From Sphingomonas liriopis (GTDB lineage: Bacteria; Pseudomonadota; Alphaproteobacteria; Sphingomonadales; Sphingomonadaceae), in contig NZ_JAMLDY010000007.1 in assembly GCF_024211255.1 (NCBI RefSeq), positions 62,001-126,000 of the forward strand: a DNA stretch of 64,000 bases. The letters run 5' to 3'. Position 1 is the first letter of the stretch. Each line of letters opens with the position of its first letter. Under the pieces are notes generated by a model. That model was not told where the DNA came from. It did not search any database and saw nothing but the letters and a program-made list of their open reading frames with translations. Below are positions 26,174-34,792 of the stretch, in pieces. A program made the position numbers and the translations under genes.

Positions 26174-27465
26174 TCCGCCTCGACGCGCGCGACGCCGGCT
26201 TCGCCGACGCCTTCACCGCTCTGGTAGAGGGCCGCCGCGAAGCGTCCGCCGACGTCACCCGCGACGTCGCGACGATCATCCGCGCCGTCCGCGACGACGG
26301 CGAGGCGGCGGTGGCGGCGTTCACCCGCAAGCTCGACCGCCACGACCTTGGCGACACCGGCTGGCGCATCGAACCCGCCACCTGCGCCGCCGCCTACGAC
26401 GCGCTCGACCCGGGCTTGCGCGACGCGCTGAATCTCGCCGCGACGCGCATCCGCGCCTATCACGAACGCCAGAAGCCGACCGACACCGACTATACCGACG
26501 CCGCCGGCGTCCGCCTCGGCGCACGCTGGAGCGCGGTCGATGCCGCCGGTCTCTACGTCCCCGGCGGTCGCGCCGCCTACCCCTCGTCGCTGCTGATGAA
26601 CGCGATCCCCGCCAAGGTCGCCGGCGTCGGGCGGCTGGTGATGGTCACGCCCACCCCCGACGGCCAGATCAACGACCTCGTCCTCGCCGCCGCGCATCTT
26701 GCCGGGGTCGACGAAGTCTGGCGGATCGGCGGCGCGCAGGGAATCGCCGCACTGGCCTACGGCGCCGGCCGCATCGCGCCGGTCGACGTCGTCACCGGCC
26801 CCGGCAACGCCTGGGTCGCCGAGGCCAAGCGCCAGGTCTATGGCGTGGTCGGCATCGACATGGTCGCCGGCCCCAGCGAGATCGTCGTCGTCGCCGATGC
26901 GAAGAACGACCCGCAATGGACCGCCGCCGACCTGCTCAGCCAGGCCGAACACGACGTCACCACGCAATCGATCCTCTTCACCGACGATGCTGCTTACGCC
27001 GACCGCGTCGCCGCCGCGGTGGACGAGGAACTGGCACACCTCCCGACCGCCACCGTCGCCCGCGCAGCATGGGACGCCAACGGCGCGATCATCGTCGTCG
27101 ATTCGCTCGAGGCCGCCTGCCCCCTCATCGATCGCCTGGCCCCCGAACACCTGCAACTCGCGGTCGACGACCCACAGGCGCTGTTCGACAAGGTCCGCCA
27201 CGCCGGCAGCGTCTTCCTCGGCCGCCACACCCCCGAAGCGATCGGCGATTACGTCGCCGGCCCCAACCACGTCCTGCCCACCGGCCGCCGCGCCCGCTTC
27301 GCCAGCGGCCTGTCCGTCCTCGACTTCATGAAGCGCACCAGTTTCCTGGGGCTGGACGAGGCTGCGCTGGCGCAACTGGGACCCGCGACGGTCGCCCTCG
27401 CCCACGCGGAGGGTCTGCCGGCGCATGCCCGATCGGTGGCGCTAAGGCTGCGGCTGAACCGATAG
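26170..27465 (+). CDS. hisD: Histidinol dehydrogenase
   Basis: Last enzyme of histidine synthesis: oxidises L-histidinol to histidine with two NAD+ and zinc. It has 431 residues, the usual length. Motifs: [64 protein letters not shown] containing the zinc-site Gln and His, and PEHLQL. The ATG overlaps the hisG stop as ATGA. In many sphingomonads nusB follows hisD directly; here about 1.5 kb with two other genes intervenes. Confidence 0.97.
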   Translation: MIRLDARDAGFADAFTALVEGRREASADVTRDVATIIRAVRDDGEAAVAAFTRKLDRHDLGDTGWRIEPATCAAAYDALDPGLRDALNLAATRIRAYHERQKPTDTDYTDAAGVRLGARWSAVDAAGLYVPGGRAAYPSSLLMNAIPAKVAGVGRLVMVTPTPDGQINDLVLAAAHLAGVDEVWRIGGAQGIAALAYGAGRIAPVDVVTGPGNAWVAEAKRQVYGVVGIDMVAGPSEIVVVADAKNDPQWTAADLLSQAEHDVTTQSILFTDDAAYADRVAAAVDEELAHLPTATVARAAWDANGAIIVVDSLEAACPLIDRLAPEHLQLAVDDPQALFDKVRHAGSVFLGRHTPEAIGDYVAGPNHVLPTGRRARFASGLSVLDFMKRTSFLGLDEAALAQLGPATVALAHAEGLPAHARSVALRLRLNR

Positions 27466-27502
27466 GCTTATTTGGTCTGACGCCGTCGGGGCATTTTGAC
27501 CT

Positions 27503-27530
27503 TGATGCAAAACTTAAAAGTTTTGCATCA
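27503..27530. repeat. 28-bp perfect palindrome, left copy
   Basis: tgatgcaaaactt, aa, aagttttgcatca: 13-bp perfect arms. It lacks a following T-run, so it is a poor simple terminator. A related 28-mer is at 28088-28115, on the other side of the AT-richer gene. It starts 38 bp after the hisD stop. Confidence 0.9.
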
Positions 27531-27599
27531 GGATCAGGCCAATCAGACTATCAGGATATCCGGTTGCGGACCTTGGCGTGGGCAGGCACAGTTGGATTC

Positions 27600-28040
27600 G
27601 TGACGAACTATCGCTCTCCAACGATTCTGCTTTTGATAGGTGGAGTCGCCCTAGCTCTAGGCGCGGCTATGTGGTTTCTAAATGGCGAGAACATACTCGC
27701 TTGGGCATTATTGATTATTGCGGTGCCACCTATCTTTGAAGGAGCGGCATCCCGCCAGGCGGCGCAGATTGGGGGAATGGTCTACGGACGGTATACCGAT
27801 GAGGTTGAGCGCCTCGCATACCGTCCCCTTGGAGCATTGCTTCGGTGCTGTTATTTGCTGTGCTTTGCGGCAATGGCTGTAATATTAGGCAGGGCCGGCT
27901 ACAATATTAGCCCAGACAATATCTGGACGGTCGTCATTATCATTGGTCCTATTGTTCTGTACATTGCTTGGGCAGGAACGAGTTATTGGAAGTCCATCAA
28001 TCTGGTTGCGCGGCAAGAGCGATGGTCCGGTAAAAGCTAA
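27600..28040 (+). CDS. Small integral membrane protein, unrecognised
   Basis: I do not recognise this protein. From GTG 27600 it has 146 residues and about four membrane helices: PTILLLIGGVALALGAAMWF, NILAWALLIIAVPPIFEG, LLRCCYLLCFAAMAVILG and NIWTVVIIIGPIVLYIAW. The long cytoplasmic or periplasmic loop holds GGMVYGRYTDEVERLAYRP. The start is uncertain because no strong ribosome site is seen; TTG codons upstream are alternatives. Base composition and codon choice are visibly AT-richer than every neighbour, and it sits between two related palindromes within a normally compact operon, so recent acquisition is likely. Confidence 0.6.
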   Translation: MTNYRSPTILLLIGGVALALGAAMWFLNGENILAWALLIIAVPPIFEGAASRQAAQIGGMVYGRYTDEVERLAYRPLGALLRCCYLLCFAAMAVILGRAGYNISPDNIWTVVIIIGPIVLYIAWAGTSYWKSINLVARQERWSGKS

Positions 28041-28087
28041 ATAACTGATTGTGCGCGGCCAAGAATCACCGGCTGCATTTCGGCGCC

Positions 28088-28115
28088 TGATGCAAAACTC
28101 ACGGATTTCGCATCA
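28088..28115. repeat. 28-bp palindrome, right copy (degenerate)
   Basis: tgatgcaaaact, cacg, gatttcgcatca: same length and same outer arms as the copy at 27503, with changes only in the central part. The pair encloses the AT-richer membrane gene. From here to 28314 I see no other gene. Confidence 0.8.
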
Positions 28116-28323
28116 CATTGGAAACGGCGGAAATCCGGACGGTTTCAGGATGCAAATATCCGATGCGCCTCATCCGTCCAACCGCATGACGCCGTGCGAA
28201 AAGACTTGGCTTCGTAACAAAGATCGGGCCGATCGCATCGATTGCACCTCATCCAATTGCACCCCACCGACGTACCTGCTCGCAGCAACCCCACGCGGGT
28301 GCGACACGAGAAGGATGCCCCAG

Positions 28324-28878
28324 ATGACCAAGACCCACTTCCGCGCCGGACTCGCCGCCGTCGCGTTGCTCGCCGCCGGTCCCGCGCTGTCGGCGCAGAA
28401 AAACCCCATGGTCGGCGGTGCCGCGATGTACCCGACCAAGACGATCGTCGCAAACGCCGTCAATTCGAAGGATCACACCACGCTGGTCGCCGCGGTGAAG
28501 GCCGCCGGCCTTGTCGACACGCTGTCGGGTCCCGGCCCGTTCACCGTCTTCGCGCCGACCAATGCCGCCTTCGCCAAGCTGCCCGCCGGCACCGTCGACA
28601 CGCTGGTGAAGCCGGAAAACAAGGCGACGCTCACCAACATCCTCACCTATCACGTCGTCTCCGGCACGATGACCTCGAAGCAGATCGCCGCGGCGATCAA
28701 GGCCGGCGGCGGCAAGGCGATGCTGACCACGGTGCAGGGCGAGCCGCTGACCGCGACGATGATGGGTAGCCGGCTGACGCTCACCGACGCCAAGGGCGGC
28801 ATGAGCCACGTCACGATCAAGGACGTCATGCAGTCGAACGGCGTCATCCACGTCGTCGACACGGTGCTGATGCCCTGA
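28324..28878 (+). CDS. Fasciclin (FAS1) domain protein
   Basis: Secreted protein of 184 residues. A signal peptide (MTKTHFRAGLAAVALLAAGP, cleaved after LSAQ) precedes a single FAS1 domain with TLVAAVKAAGLVDTLSGPGP, FTVFAPTNAAFAKLPAGTVD, LTYHVVSGTM and the final NGVIHVVDTVLMP. FAS1 proteins mediate adhesion or surface interactions. ATG at 28324 lies 9 bp after GAGAAGG; an ATG three codons earlier is too close to that site. Often a stress-induced gene in sphingomonads, but no clear promoter motif is visible. Confidence 0.92.
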   Translation: MTKTHFRAGLAAVALLAAGPALSAQKNPMVGGAAMYPTKTIVANAVNSKDHTTLVAAVKAAGLVDTLSGPGPFTVFAPTNAAFAKLPAGTVDTLVKPENKATLTNILTYHVVSGTMTSKQIAAAIKAGGGKAMLTTVQGEPLTATMMGSRLTLTDAKGGMSHVTIKDVMQSNGVIHVVDTVLMP

Positions 28879-28963
28879 TCCACGCCATAGGCCGCGGCGT
28901 GGGGACCCGCCGCGGCCCGGCAAGGGGTGACGGATGCCACGCGGACGACTACATGCCCGCCCG

Positions 28964-29416
28964 ATGTCCCGTACCCCGAACCGCACCCAGGCGCGCGCCG
29001 CCGCCCGCCTCGCCGCCGTCCAGGCGCTCTACCAGCACGAGATGGAGGGCACCGCGGTGCCCGCGCTGCTCCACGAATTCCACAACCATCGGTTGGGCGC
29101 GACGATCGAGGATGCCGAATATGCCGACGCCGACCAGGATTTCTTCGACGATCTGGTGAAGGGCGCCACCGCGCGCGCCGGCGAGATCGACCTCGCCATC
29201 GAGAACAAGCTTGCCACCGGCTGGACGCTCGCCCGCCTCGACAAGCCGATGAAGGCGATCCTGCGCGCCGGCACCTACGAACTGATGGCGCGCGCCGACG
29301 TGCCGGTCGGCGCGACGATCAGCGAATATGTCGATGTCGCGCATGCCTTCTACGAGCGCCGCGAGGCGGGGTTCGTCAACGGCCTGCTCGACGGCATCGC
29401 CAAGGACGTGCGGTAA
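28964..29416 (+). CDS. nusB: Transcription antitermination factor NusB
   Basis: All-helical RNA-binding protein of 150 residues that forms the boxA antitermination complex with NusE for rRNA transcription. Motifs: RAAARLAAVQALYQHEMEGT, LDKPMKAILRAGTYELM, VGATISEYVDVAHAFY and FVNGLLDGIAKDVR. ATG at 28964 (MSRTPNRTQARAAAR) gives the standard N-terminus; an in-frame ATG 10 codons upstream would only add Arg/Pro-rich sequence. Followed by thiL after a family A-like repeat. Confidence 0.96.
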   Translation: MSRTPNRTQARAAARLAAVQALYQHEMEGTAVPALLHEFHNHRLGATIEDAEYADADQDFFDDLVKGATARAGEIDLAIENKLATGWTLARLDKPMKAILRAGTYELMARADVPVGATISEYVDVAHAFYERREAGFVNGLLDGIAKDVR

Positions 29417-29426
29417 CGCGATAAAG

Positions 29427-29537
29427 CCCTCTCCCCTTGGGGAGAGGGTTGGGTGAGGGGAAGGTGTCTCACCGAGACCGCCCTCTCTGCGAGGCCCCTT
29501 CCCCCTCACCCCGGCCCTCTCCCCGGAGGGGAGAGGG
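29427..29537. repeat. Palindromic intergenic repeat, variant of family A
   Basis: Two hairpins, ccctctccccttggggagag at the left and ccctctccccggaggggaga at the right, surround a variable centre. It lies between nusB and thiL, and its right arm supplies purine-rich sequence just upstream of the thiL start. Confidence 0.8.
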
Positions 29538-29547
29538 AGCAGACGAC

Positions 29548-30447
29548 ATGACCGAAACCGACTTCCTCGCCGCGCTGCGCGCCCTCCCGCTCCACCCCTC
29601 CGCGCGCGGCCTGCGCGACGACACGGCGCGCCTCGTCCACGCCCCCCTCGTCGTCACCACCGACACGCTGGTCGAGGGCGTTCATTTCCTCAGCCACGAC
29701 ACACCGCAGGACGTTGCGTGGAAGCTCGTCGCCACCAACCTGTCCGACATCGCCGGCAAGGGCGCGAAGCCCGACGGCATCCTGCTCAACTATCCGCTGT
29801 CCGACGACGGATGGGACCGCGCCTTCCTGGCCGGCCTCGCCGAGGTGCTCGCCGCCTGCGGCACGTCGCTGCTCGGCGGCGACACGGTGACCTTGCCGCA
29901 CGGCGCACCACGCATCCTCACCGTCACCGCCTTCGGCTGCGACACCCCCGCCCCGCCGCGCGGCGGAGCCGGCGAGAATGACGCCTTGTGGGTCACCGGC
30001 ACGATCGGCGATGCCGGCGCCGGTCTCGCCATCGCGCGCGGCGCCGACGGCCCGGCCGAACTCGCCGCGCGCTACCGCCGCCCCGCCCCGCGCCTCGCCG
30101 AGGGCCGCGCGCTCGGCCGGCTCGCGCATGCGATGATGGACGTCAGCGACGGCCTGCTGATCGACGCCGCGCGCATGGCCGAGGCGAGCGGCCTCGCCGT
30201 CTACCTCGATCTCGCCGCGGTGCCGCTGTCCGCCGCATACCGCGCCTTCGCCGGCGACGACCGCGACGCACGGCTGGCGGCGGCGACCGCGGGCGACGAT
30301 TACGAGCTGCTGTTCGCGATGCCTGCCAACGTCGTCCCGCCGGTGCCGGCGACGCGTCTCGGCCGCTTCGCGCGCGGCGGGGGGTTGCGGCTTTACGACG
30401 GCGACGCGATGATCCCGCTGCCCGAACGATTGGGTTTCCAGCACTGA
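29548..30447 (+). CDS. thiL: Thiamine-phosphate kinase
   Basis: Phosphorylates thiamine monophosphate to the active diphosphate with ATP. It has 299 residues. Motifs of the PurM/ThiL fold: GLRDDTARLVHAPLVVTTDT, NLSDIAGKGAKPDGILLNY, GGDTV, VTGTIGDAGAGL, MMDVSDGLLIDAARMAEAS and AGDDYELLF. In the opening motif the usual GDDAA is RDDTA; the metal-binding Asp residues remain. ATG at 29548 follows GAGGGGAGAGGGAGC. Order nusB-thiL-hppA is typical of sphingomonads. Confidence 0.95.
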   Translation: MTETDFLAALRALPLHPSARGLRDDTARLVHAPLVVTTDTLVEGVHFLSHDTPQDVAWKLVATNLSDIAGKGAKPDGILLNYPLSDDGWDRAFLAGLAEVLAACGTSLLGGDTVTLPHGAPRILTVTAFGCDTPAPPRGGAGENDALWVTGTIGDAGAGLAIARGADGPAELAARYRRPAPRLAEGRALGRLAHAMMDVSDGLLIDAARMAEASGLAVYLDLAAVPLSAAYRAFAGDDRDARLAAATAGDDYELLFAMPANVVPPVPATRLGRFARGGGLRLYDGDAMIPLPERLGFQH

Positions 30448-30458
30448 CCGCACATCCT

Positions 30459-30568
30459 CCGTCACCCCGGACGTGTTCCGGGGTCCACTCCGCGGCGAGG
30501 CGAACGGTCTGAGGCTCGGGCGATACGCCTGCGGCCCGGTGGACCCCGGAACGAGTCCGGGGTGACGG
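30459..30568. repeat. Palindromic intergenic repeat, family C
   Basis: ccgtcaccccggacgtgttc on the left and gaacgagtccggggtgacgg on the right, with ggtccac/gtggacc arms inside. The remaining gap to 30679 shows only the hppA ribosome site. Confidence 0.86.
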
Positions 30569-30679
30569 GGAAGTCGGGAAGCCGCTTGCGCTCCCCGCCC
30601 GCGCGCCATAGCCTCCCCCCAACGCCACGAGACCGGGATCACATCGGCCGTGCGTCAACAGGAGAAGGATTCGCGCGTA

Positions 30680-32848
30680 ATGACCACGGTCACCATCGCC
30701 ATCCTCTGCGGCGTCATCGCCGTGGTCTATGGCTTCGTCACCAGCCGACAAGTGCTCCGGGCCTCGCCCGGGGACGCCAAGATGCAGGATATCGCCGCCG
30801 CCATCCAGGAAGGCGCCAAGGCCTATCTCGGCCGCCAGTACACCACCATCGCCATCGTCGGCGTCGTCGTCGCGATCATCCTGTTCGCGACGCTGGGCGC
30901 GATCTCGACGGTCGGCTTCGTCATCGGTGCGGTGCTGTCCGGCGTCGCGGGCTACGTCGGCATGAACATCTCGGTGCGCGCCAACGTGCGCACCGCGGAG
31001 GCCGCGCGCACCAGCCTGCAGGGCGGGCTCACCATGGCGTTCCGCTCGGGCGCGGTGACCGGCATGCTGGTGGCGGGGCTCGGCCTGCTCGCGATCGCTA
31101 CCTTCTTCTGGTATCTGACCGGCCCCGCCGGCCACGCCCCGAACGACCGGATCATCGTCGAGGCGCTCACCGCGCTCGCCTTCGGCGCGTCGCTCATCTC
31201 GATCTTCGCGCGATTGGGCGGCGGCATCTTCACCAAGGCCGCCGACGTCGGCGCCGACCTCGTCGGCAAGGTCGAGGCGGGCATCCCCGAGGACGACCCC
31301 CGCAACCCCGCGGTGATCGCCGACAACGTCGGCGACAATGTCGGCGACTGCGCCGGCATGGCCGCCGACCTGTTCGAGACCTACGTCGTGACCCTGGGCG
31401 TCACGATGATCTCGATCGCGCTGCTCATCCGTGCCGACGCGGCCGAGCTGATGCGGCTGATGACGCTGCCGCTGCTCGTCGGCGGCGTGTGCATCATCAC
31501 GTCGATCATCGGCACCTATATGGTCCGCCTCGGCAAGGGCACGATCATGGGTGCGCTCTACAAGGGGTTCTGGACGTCGGCCCTCCTGTCGATCCCGGCG
31601 ATCTATTTCGCGTGCACATACGTGCTCGGCGACCTCAACCGCACGATCGGCAGCGCCGGCTTCCTCGACGCGGTGTCGGACGACCTCACCACCGGCTTCG
31701 ACCGCCCCGCCGCCGCGGCGGGCGCGATCGCATCGTTCACCGGCATGGACCTGTTCTGGTGCATGGTGATCGGTCTCGCGGTGACAGGCCTCATCGTCTG
31801 GATCACCGAATATTACACCGGCACCAACTATCGTCCGGTGAAATCGATCGCTGCCGCCAGCCAGACCGGCCACGGCACCAACGTCATCCAGGGCCTCGCG
31901 ATCAGCCTCGAATCAACCGCGCTCCCCACGCTGGTGATCGTCGTCGCGGTGATCGCCACCTATCAGCTCGCCGGGATCATCGGCATCGCCTTCGCCGCAA
32001 CCGCGATGCTCGCGCTCGCCGGCATGGTGGTCGCCTTGGACGCCTACGGCCCGGTCACCGACAATGCCGGCGGCATCGCGGAGATGGCCGGCCTGCCCGA
32101 CGACGTCCGCACCCGCACCGACGCCTTGGACGCGGTCGGCAACACCACCAAGGCGGTGACCAAGGGCTATGCGATCGGCTCGGCGGGCCTCGCCGCGCTC
32201 GTCCTGTTCGGCGCCTACACCACCGATCTGCAGACCTACTTCCCCGACGTCACCGTCGATTTCAGCCTGTCCAACCCCTACGTCATCGTCGGGCTGCTGC
32301 TCGGCGCATTGCTCCCCTATCTGTTCGGCGCGTTCGGCATGACCGCGGTCGGCCGCGCGGCGGGCGCGGTGGTCGAGGAGGTCCGCGGCCAGTTCCGCGA
32401 CAATCCGGGCATCATGCTCGGCACCAGCCGCCCCAATTACGGCCGCACCGTCGATCTCGTCACCCGCGCGGCGATCCGCGAGATGATCGTTCCCAGCCTG
32501 TTGCCGGTGGCAAGCCCGATCGCGCTCTACTTCATCATCACCGCGGTCGCCGGCCAGGCGCAGGGCTTCGCGTCGCTCGGCGCGATGCTGCTCGGCGTGA
32601 TCGTCTCCGGCCTGTTCGTCGCGATCTCGATGACCAGCGGCGGCGGCGCCTGGGACAATGCCAAGAAATATATCGAGGACGGCAATTACGGCGGCAAGGG
32701 CTCCGAAGCCCACAAGGCCGCGGTCACCGGCGACACCGTCGGCGATCCGTACAAAGATACGGCCGGTCCCGCGGTCAACCCGATGATAAAGATCACCAAC
32801 ATCGTGGCGCTGTTGCTGCTGGCGGCACTGGCGGGGGGCAACGGCTGA
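30680..32848 (+). CDS. hppA: Membrane-bound proton-translocating pyrophosphatase, K+-independent type
   Basis: Couples hydrolysis of pyrophosphate to proton export across the inner membrane. About 722 residues with some 16 helices. Signature sequences: [55 protein letters not shown] and, near the end, [20 protein letters not shown]. The stretch [10 protein letters not shown] has Lys and Thr at the two positions that distinguish K+-independent H+-pumps from K+-dependent ones. ATG at 30680 follows GGAGAAGG. It has its own gap from thiL because of the intervening repeat. Confidence 0.96.
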   Translation: MTTVTIAILCGVIAVVYGFVTSRQVLRASPGDAKMQDIAAAIQEGAKAYLGRQYTTIAIVGVVVAIILFATLGAISTVGFVIGAVLSGVAGYVGMNISVRANVRTAEAARTSLQGGLTMAFRSGAVTGMLVAGLGLLAIATFFWYLTGPAGHAPNDRIIVEALTALAFGASLISIFARLGGGIFTKAADVGADLVGKVEAGIPEDDPRNPAVIADNVGDNVGDCAGMAADLFETYVVTLGVTMISIALLIRADAAELMRLMTLPLLVGGVCIITSIIGTYMVRLGKGTIMGALYKGFWTSALLSIPAIYFACTYVLGDLNRTIGSAGFLDAVSDDLTTGFDRPAAAAGAIASFTGMDLFWCMVIGLAVTGLIVWITEYYTGTNYRPVKSIAAASQTGHGTNVIQGLAISLESTALPTLVIVVAVIATYQLAGIIGIAFAATAMLALAGMVVALDAYGPVTDNAGGIAEMAGLPDDVRTRTDALDAVGNTTKAVTKGYAIGSAGLAALVLFGAYTTDLQTYFPDVTVDFSLSNPYVIVGLLLGALLPYLFGAFGMTAVGRAAGAVVEEVRGQFRDNPGIMLGTSRPNYGRTVDLVTRAAIREMIVPSLLPVASPIALYFIITAVAGQAQGFASLGAMLLGVIVSGLFVAISMTSGGGAWDNAKKYIEDGNYGGKGSEAHKAAVTGDTVGDPYKDTAGPAVNPMIKITNIVALLLLAALAGGNG

Positions 32849-33020
32849 GAATGCGAGTGCTCGACGGGTGCCTTTTCACCCGCCGGGCACGCGCCGATTT
32901 GCCGGTGCATCCATTTCCGATATCGATACCGGGAACATGATACAAACATCGTAACCTAACCGCGCCATTGCGGAGCAAACGGCGCAGAGGTTTTCCGCCG
33001 TTCCGCGTCAGGTTCTGGCG

Positions 33021-34685
33021 ATGCGCAACCGTCCCGACAACCACCTGTACTATGGCGACAATCTGCAGGTCCTGCGCGAACACATCGCCGATGCCAGCGT
33101 CGACCTGATCTACCTCGACCCGCCGTTCAATTCGAACGCCAACTACAATATTCTGTTCAAATCGCCCGGTGGCACCGGCGCCGATGCGCAGATCGAAGCG
33201 TTCGAGGATACCTGGCGCTGGAACGACGCGGCAGAGGACGCTTTCGATCAGGTCGCGCGCAGCGGCCATGGCGCCGCGTTCGAGCTGCTGCGTGCGATGC
33301 GCGGGTTCCTCGGCGACAGCGACATGATGGCCTATCTTGCGATGATGGCGATCCGCTTGGTCGAGCTCCACCGCGTCCTCAAATCGACGGGCAGCCTGTA
33401 CCTCCATTGCGACCCCACCGCGAGCCATTACCTCAAGCTGCTGCTCGACGGCGTGTTCGGCGCCGATCGCTACCTCAACGAAATCGTCTGGAAGCGGACC
33501 AGTTCGCACAACAGTGCACGCCGCTGGGGTCCGATCCACGACATCCTGCTGTTCTATGCCCGTTCGCCCGGCTTCGTCTGGAACAAGGTGTTCGGCGACT
33601 ATGACGCCGACTATCTCCAGCGTTATTACCGTCATGTCGACGCCGAGGGGCGCCGCTTCCGACTGTCGGACCTGACCGGCAGCGGTACGCGCAACGGCGA
33701 AAGCGGGCGCGCTTGGGGCGGCTTCGATCCGACCGCTTATGGACGCCATTGGGCGATCCCTACCGACGTAAAGGAGCAATTTCCCGATCAGGGCCTGTCG
33801 CCGCACCAATGGCTCGAACTGTTCGACGGAGAGGGTCTCGTCACGACGGCCGGCGAAGGCACCGTCTGGCCGCACGTCCGCCGTTACCTTGATCGCGCCA
33901 AGGGCATGGCGGCGCAGGACATCATCCTCGATATCCCGCCACTGTCCGCCCGCCATGCCGAACGCCTCGGCTATCCCACCCAGAAACCCGTCGCGCTCCT
34001 CGAACGCATCATCGCCGCCTCCTCCAACGAAGGCGATGTCGTGCTCGACCCGTTCTGCGGGTGCGGCACCGCCGTGCACGCCGCGCAGAAGCTGGGGCGG
34101 CACTGGATCGGGATCGACGTCACGCACCTCGCCATCTCGCTGATCGAAAAGCGGATGCAGGCCGCCTTCCCTGACGCCTCGTTTACCGTCGAGGGCACGC
34201 CCAAGGACCTCGCCTCCGCCGACGATCTCGCGCGGCGCGACAAATACCAGTTTCAATGGTGGGCCGTGTCGATGGTCGATGCGGTGCCCTATGGCGGCAA
34301 GAAGAAGGGCGCGGACGGCGGGGTCGACGGGCTCATCTATTTCAAGCCCGACGGCAAGCGCACAGAAAAGGCGATCGTGTCGGTCAAGGGCGGCGACGGG
34401 GTCGGCGTCGGCATGATCCGCGATCTGCATTCGGCGATGACGCGCGAGCGTGCGCCGATCGGCATCTTCGTCACCCGCACCGCGCCGACCGGCCCGATGC
34501 TCAAGGAAGCCGCGGCGGTCGGCCGGTTCGAGGACGGCTTCGGCCGCACCTATCCGCGCCTCCAGATCCTGACGATCGCCGAGCTCTTCGCGGGGCGGAA
34601 GCCGGAAATCCCCTATCCCGACCCCGGCCTCGCCTTCCGTCGCCCGGCGCGCGAGGATACCGGGCGGCAGGGTGCGCTGTTGTAG
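33021..34685 (+). CDS. DNA methyltransferase (beta-class) fused to nuclease-like C-terminal domain
   Basis: A protein of 554 residues. The catalytic motif DPPF is at 33-36 and the SAM-binding motif DPFCGCGTA at 343-351, so the order (IV before I) is beta class, methylating the exocyclic amine of adenine or cytosine. Between them lies a variable target-recognition region (about 150-300). Residues about 410-530 resemble Mrr-like PD-(D/E)XK nucleases: GGKKKGADGGVDG (Asp432, Asp435), then VSVKGG with Lys456, followed by FVTRTAPTGPM. The usual Glu/Gln of the (E/Q)XK position is Ser454. No separate restriction or specificity gene is near, so this could be a one-gene system or a methyltransferase with an inactive nuclease relic. 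Confidence 0.85.
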   Translation: MRNRPDNHLYYGDNLQVLREHIADASVDLIYLDPPFNSNANYNILFKSPGGTGADAQIEAFEDTWRWNDAAEDAFDQVARSGHGAAFELLRAMRGFLGDSDMMAYLAMMAIRLVELHRVLKSTGSLYLHCDPTASHYLKLLLDGVFGADRYLNEIVWKRTSSHNSARRWGPIHDILLFYARSPGFVWNKVFGDYDADYLQRYYRHVDAEGRRFRLSDLTGSGTRNGESGRAWGGFDPTAYGRHWAIPTDVKEQFPDQGLSPHQWLELFDGEGLVTTAGEGTVWPHVRRYLDRAKGMAAQDIILDIPPLSARHAERLGYPTQKPVALLERIIAASSNEGDVVLDPFCGCGTAVHAAQKLGRHWIGIDVTHLAISLIEKRMQAAFPDASFTVEGTPKDLASADDLARRDKYQFQWWAVSMVDAVPYGGKKKGADGGVDGLIYFKPDGKRTEKAIVSVKGGDGVGVGMIRDLHSAMTRERAPIGIFVTRTAPTGPMLKEAAAVGRFEDGFGRTYPRLQILTIAELFAGRKPEIPYPDPGLAFRRPAREDTGRQGALL

Positions 34686-34792
34686 CAGCCATCCCCAAAT
34701 GTACCGCATTGCAAATATCATTTTCATATGTCGGAAATGAGTTGCGCGGGTTGGAACGTCTGATACCCTGACCAAAACGAGGGGATAAGACG

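Noticed and set aside
27503..27530. 28-bp palindrome after hisD as a rho-independent terminator
   Set aside because: The stem is AT-rich and not followed by a T-run, and a related copy exists at 28088; a flanking-repeat interpretation fits better.
28041..28323. Extension of the fasciclin gene upstream to 28051
   Set aside because: The extension has no ribosome site and would bury the clear signal peptide that starts at 28324.
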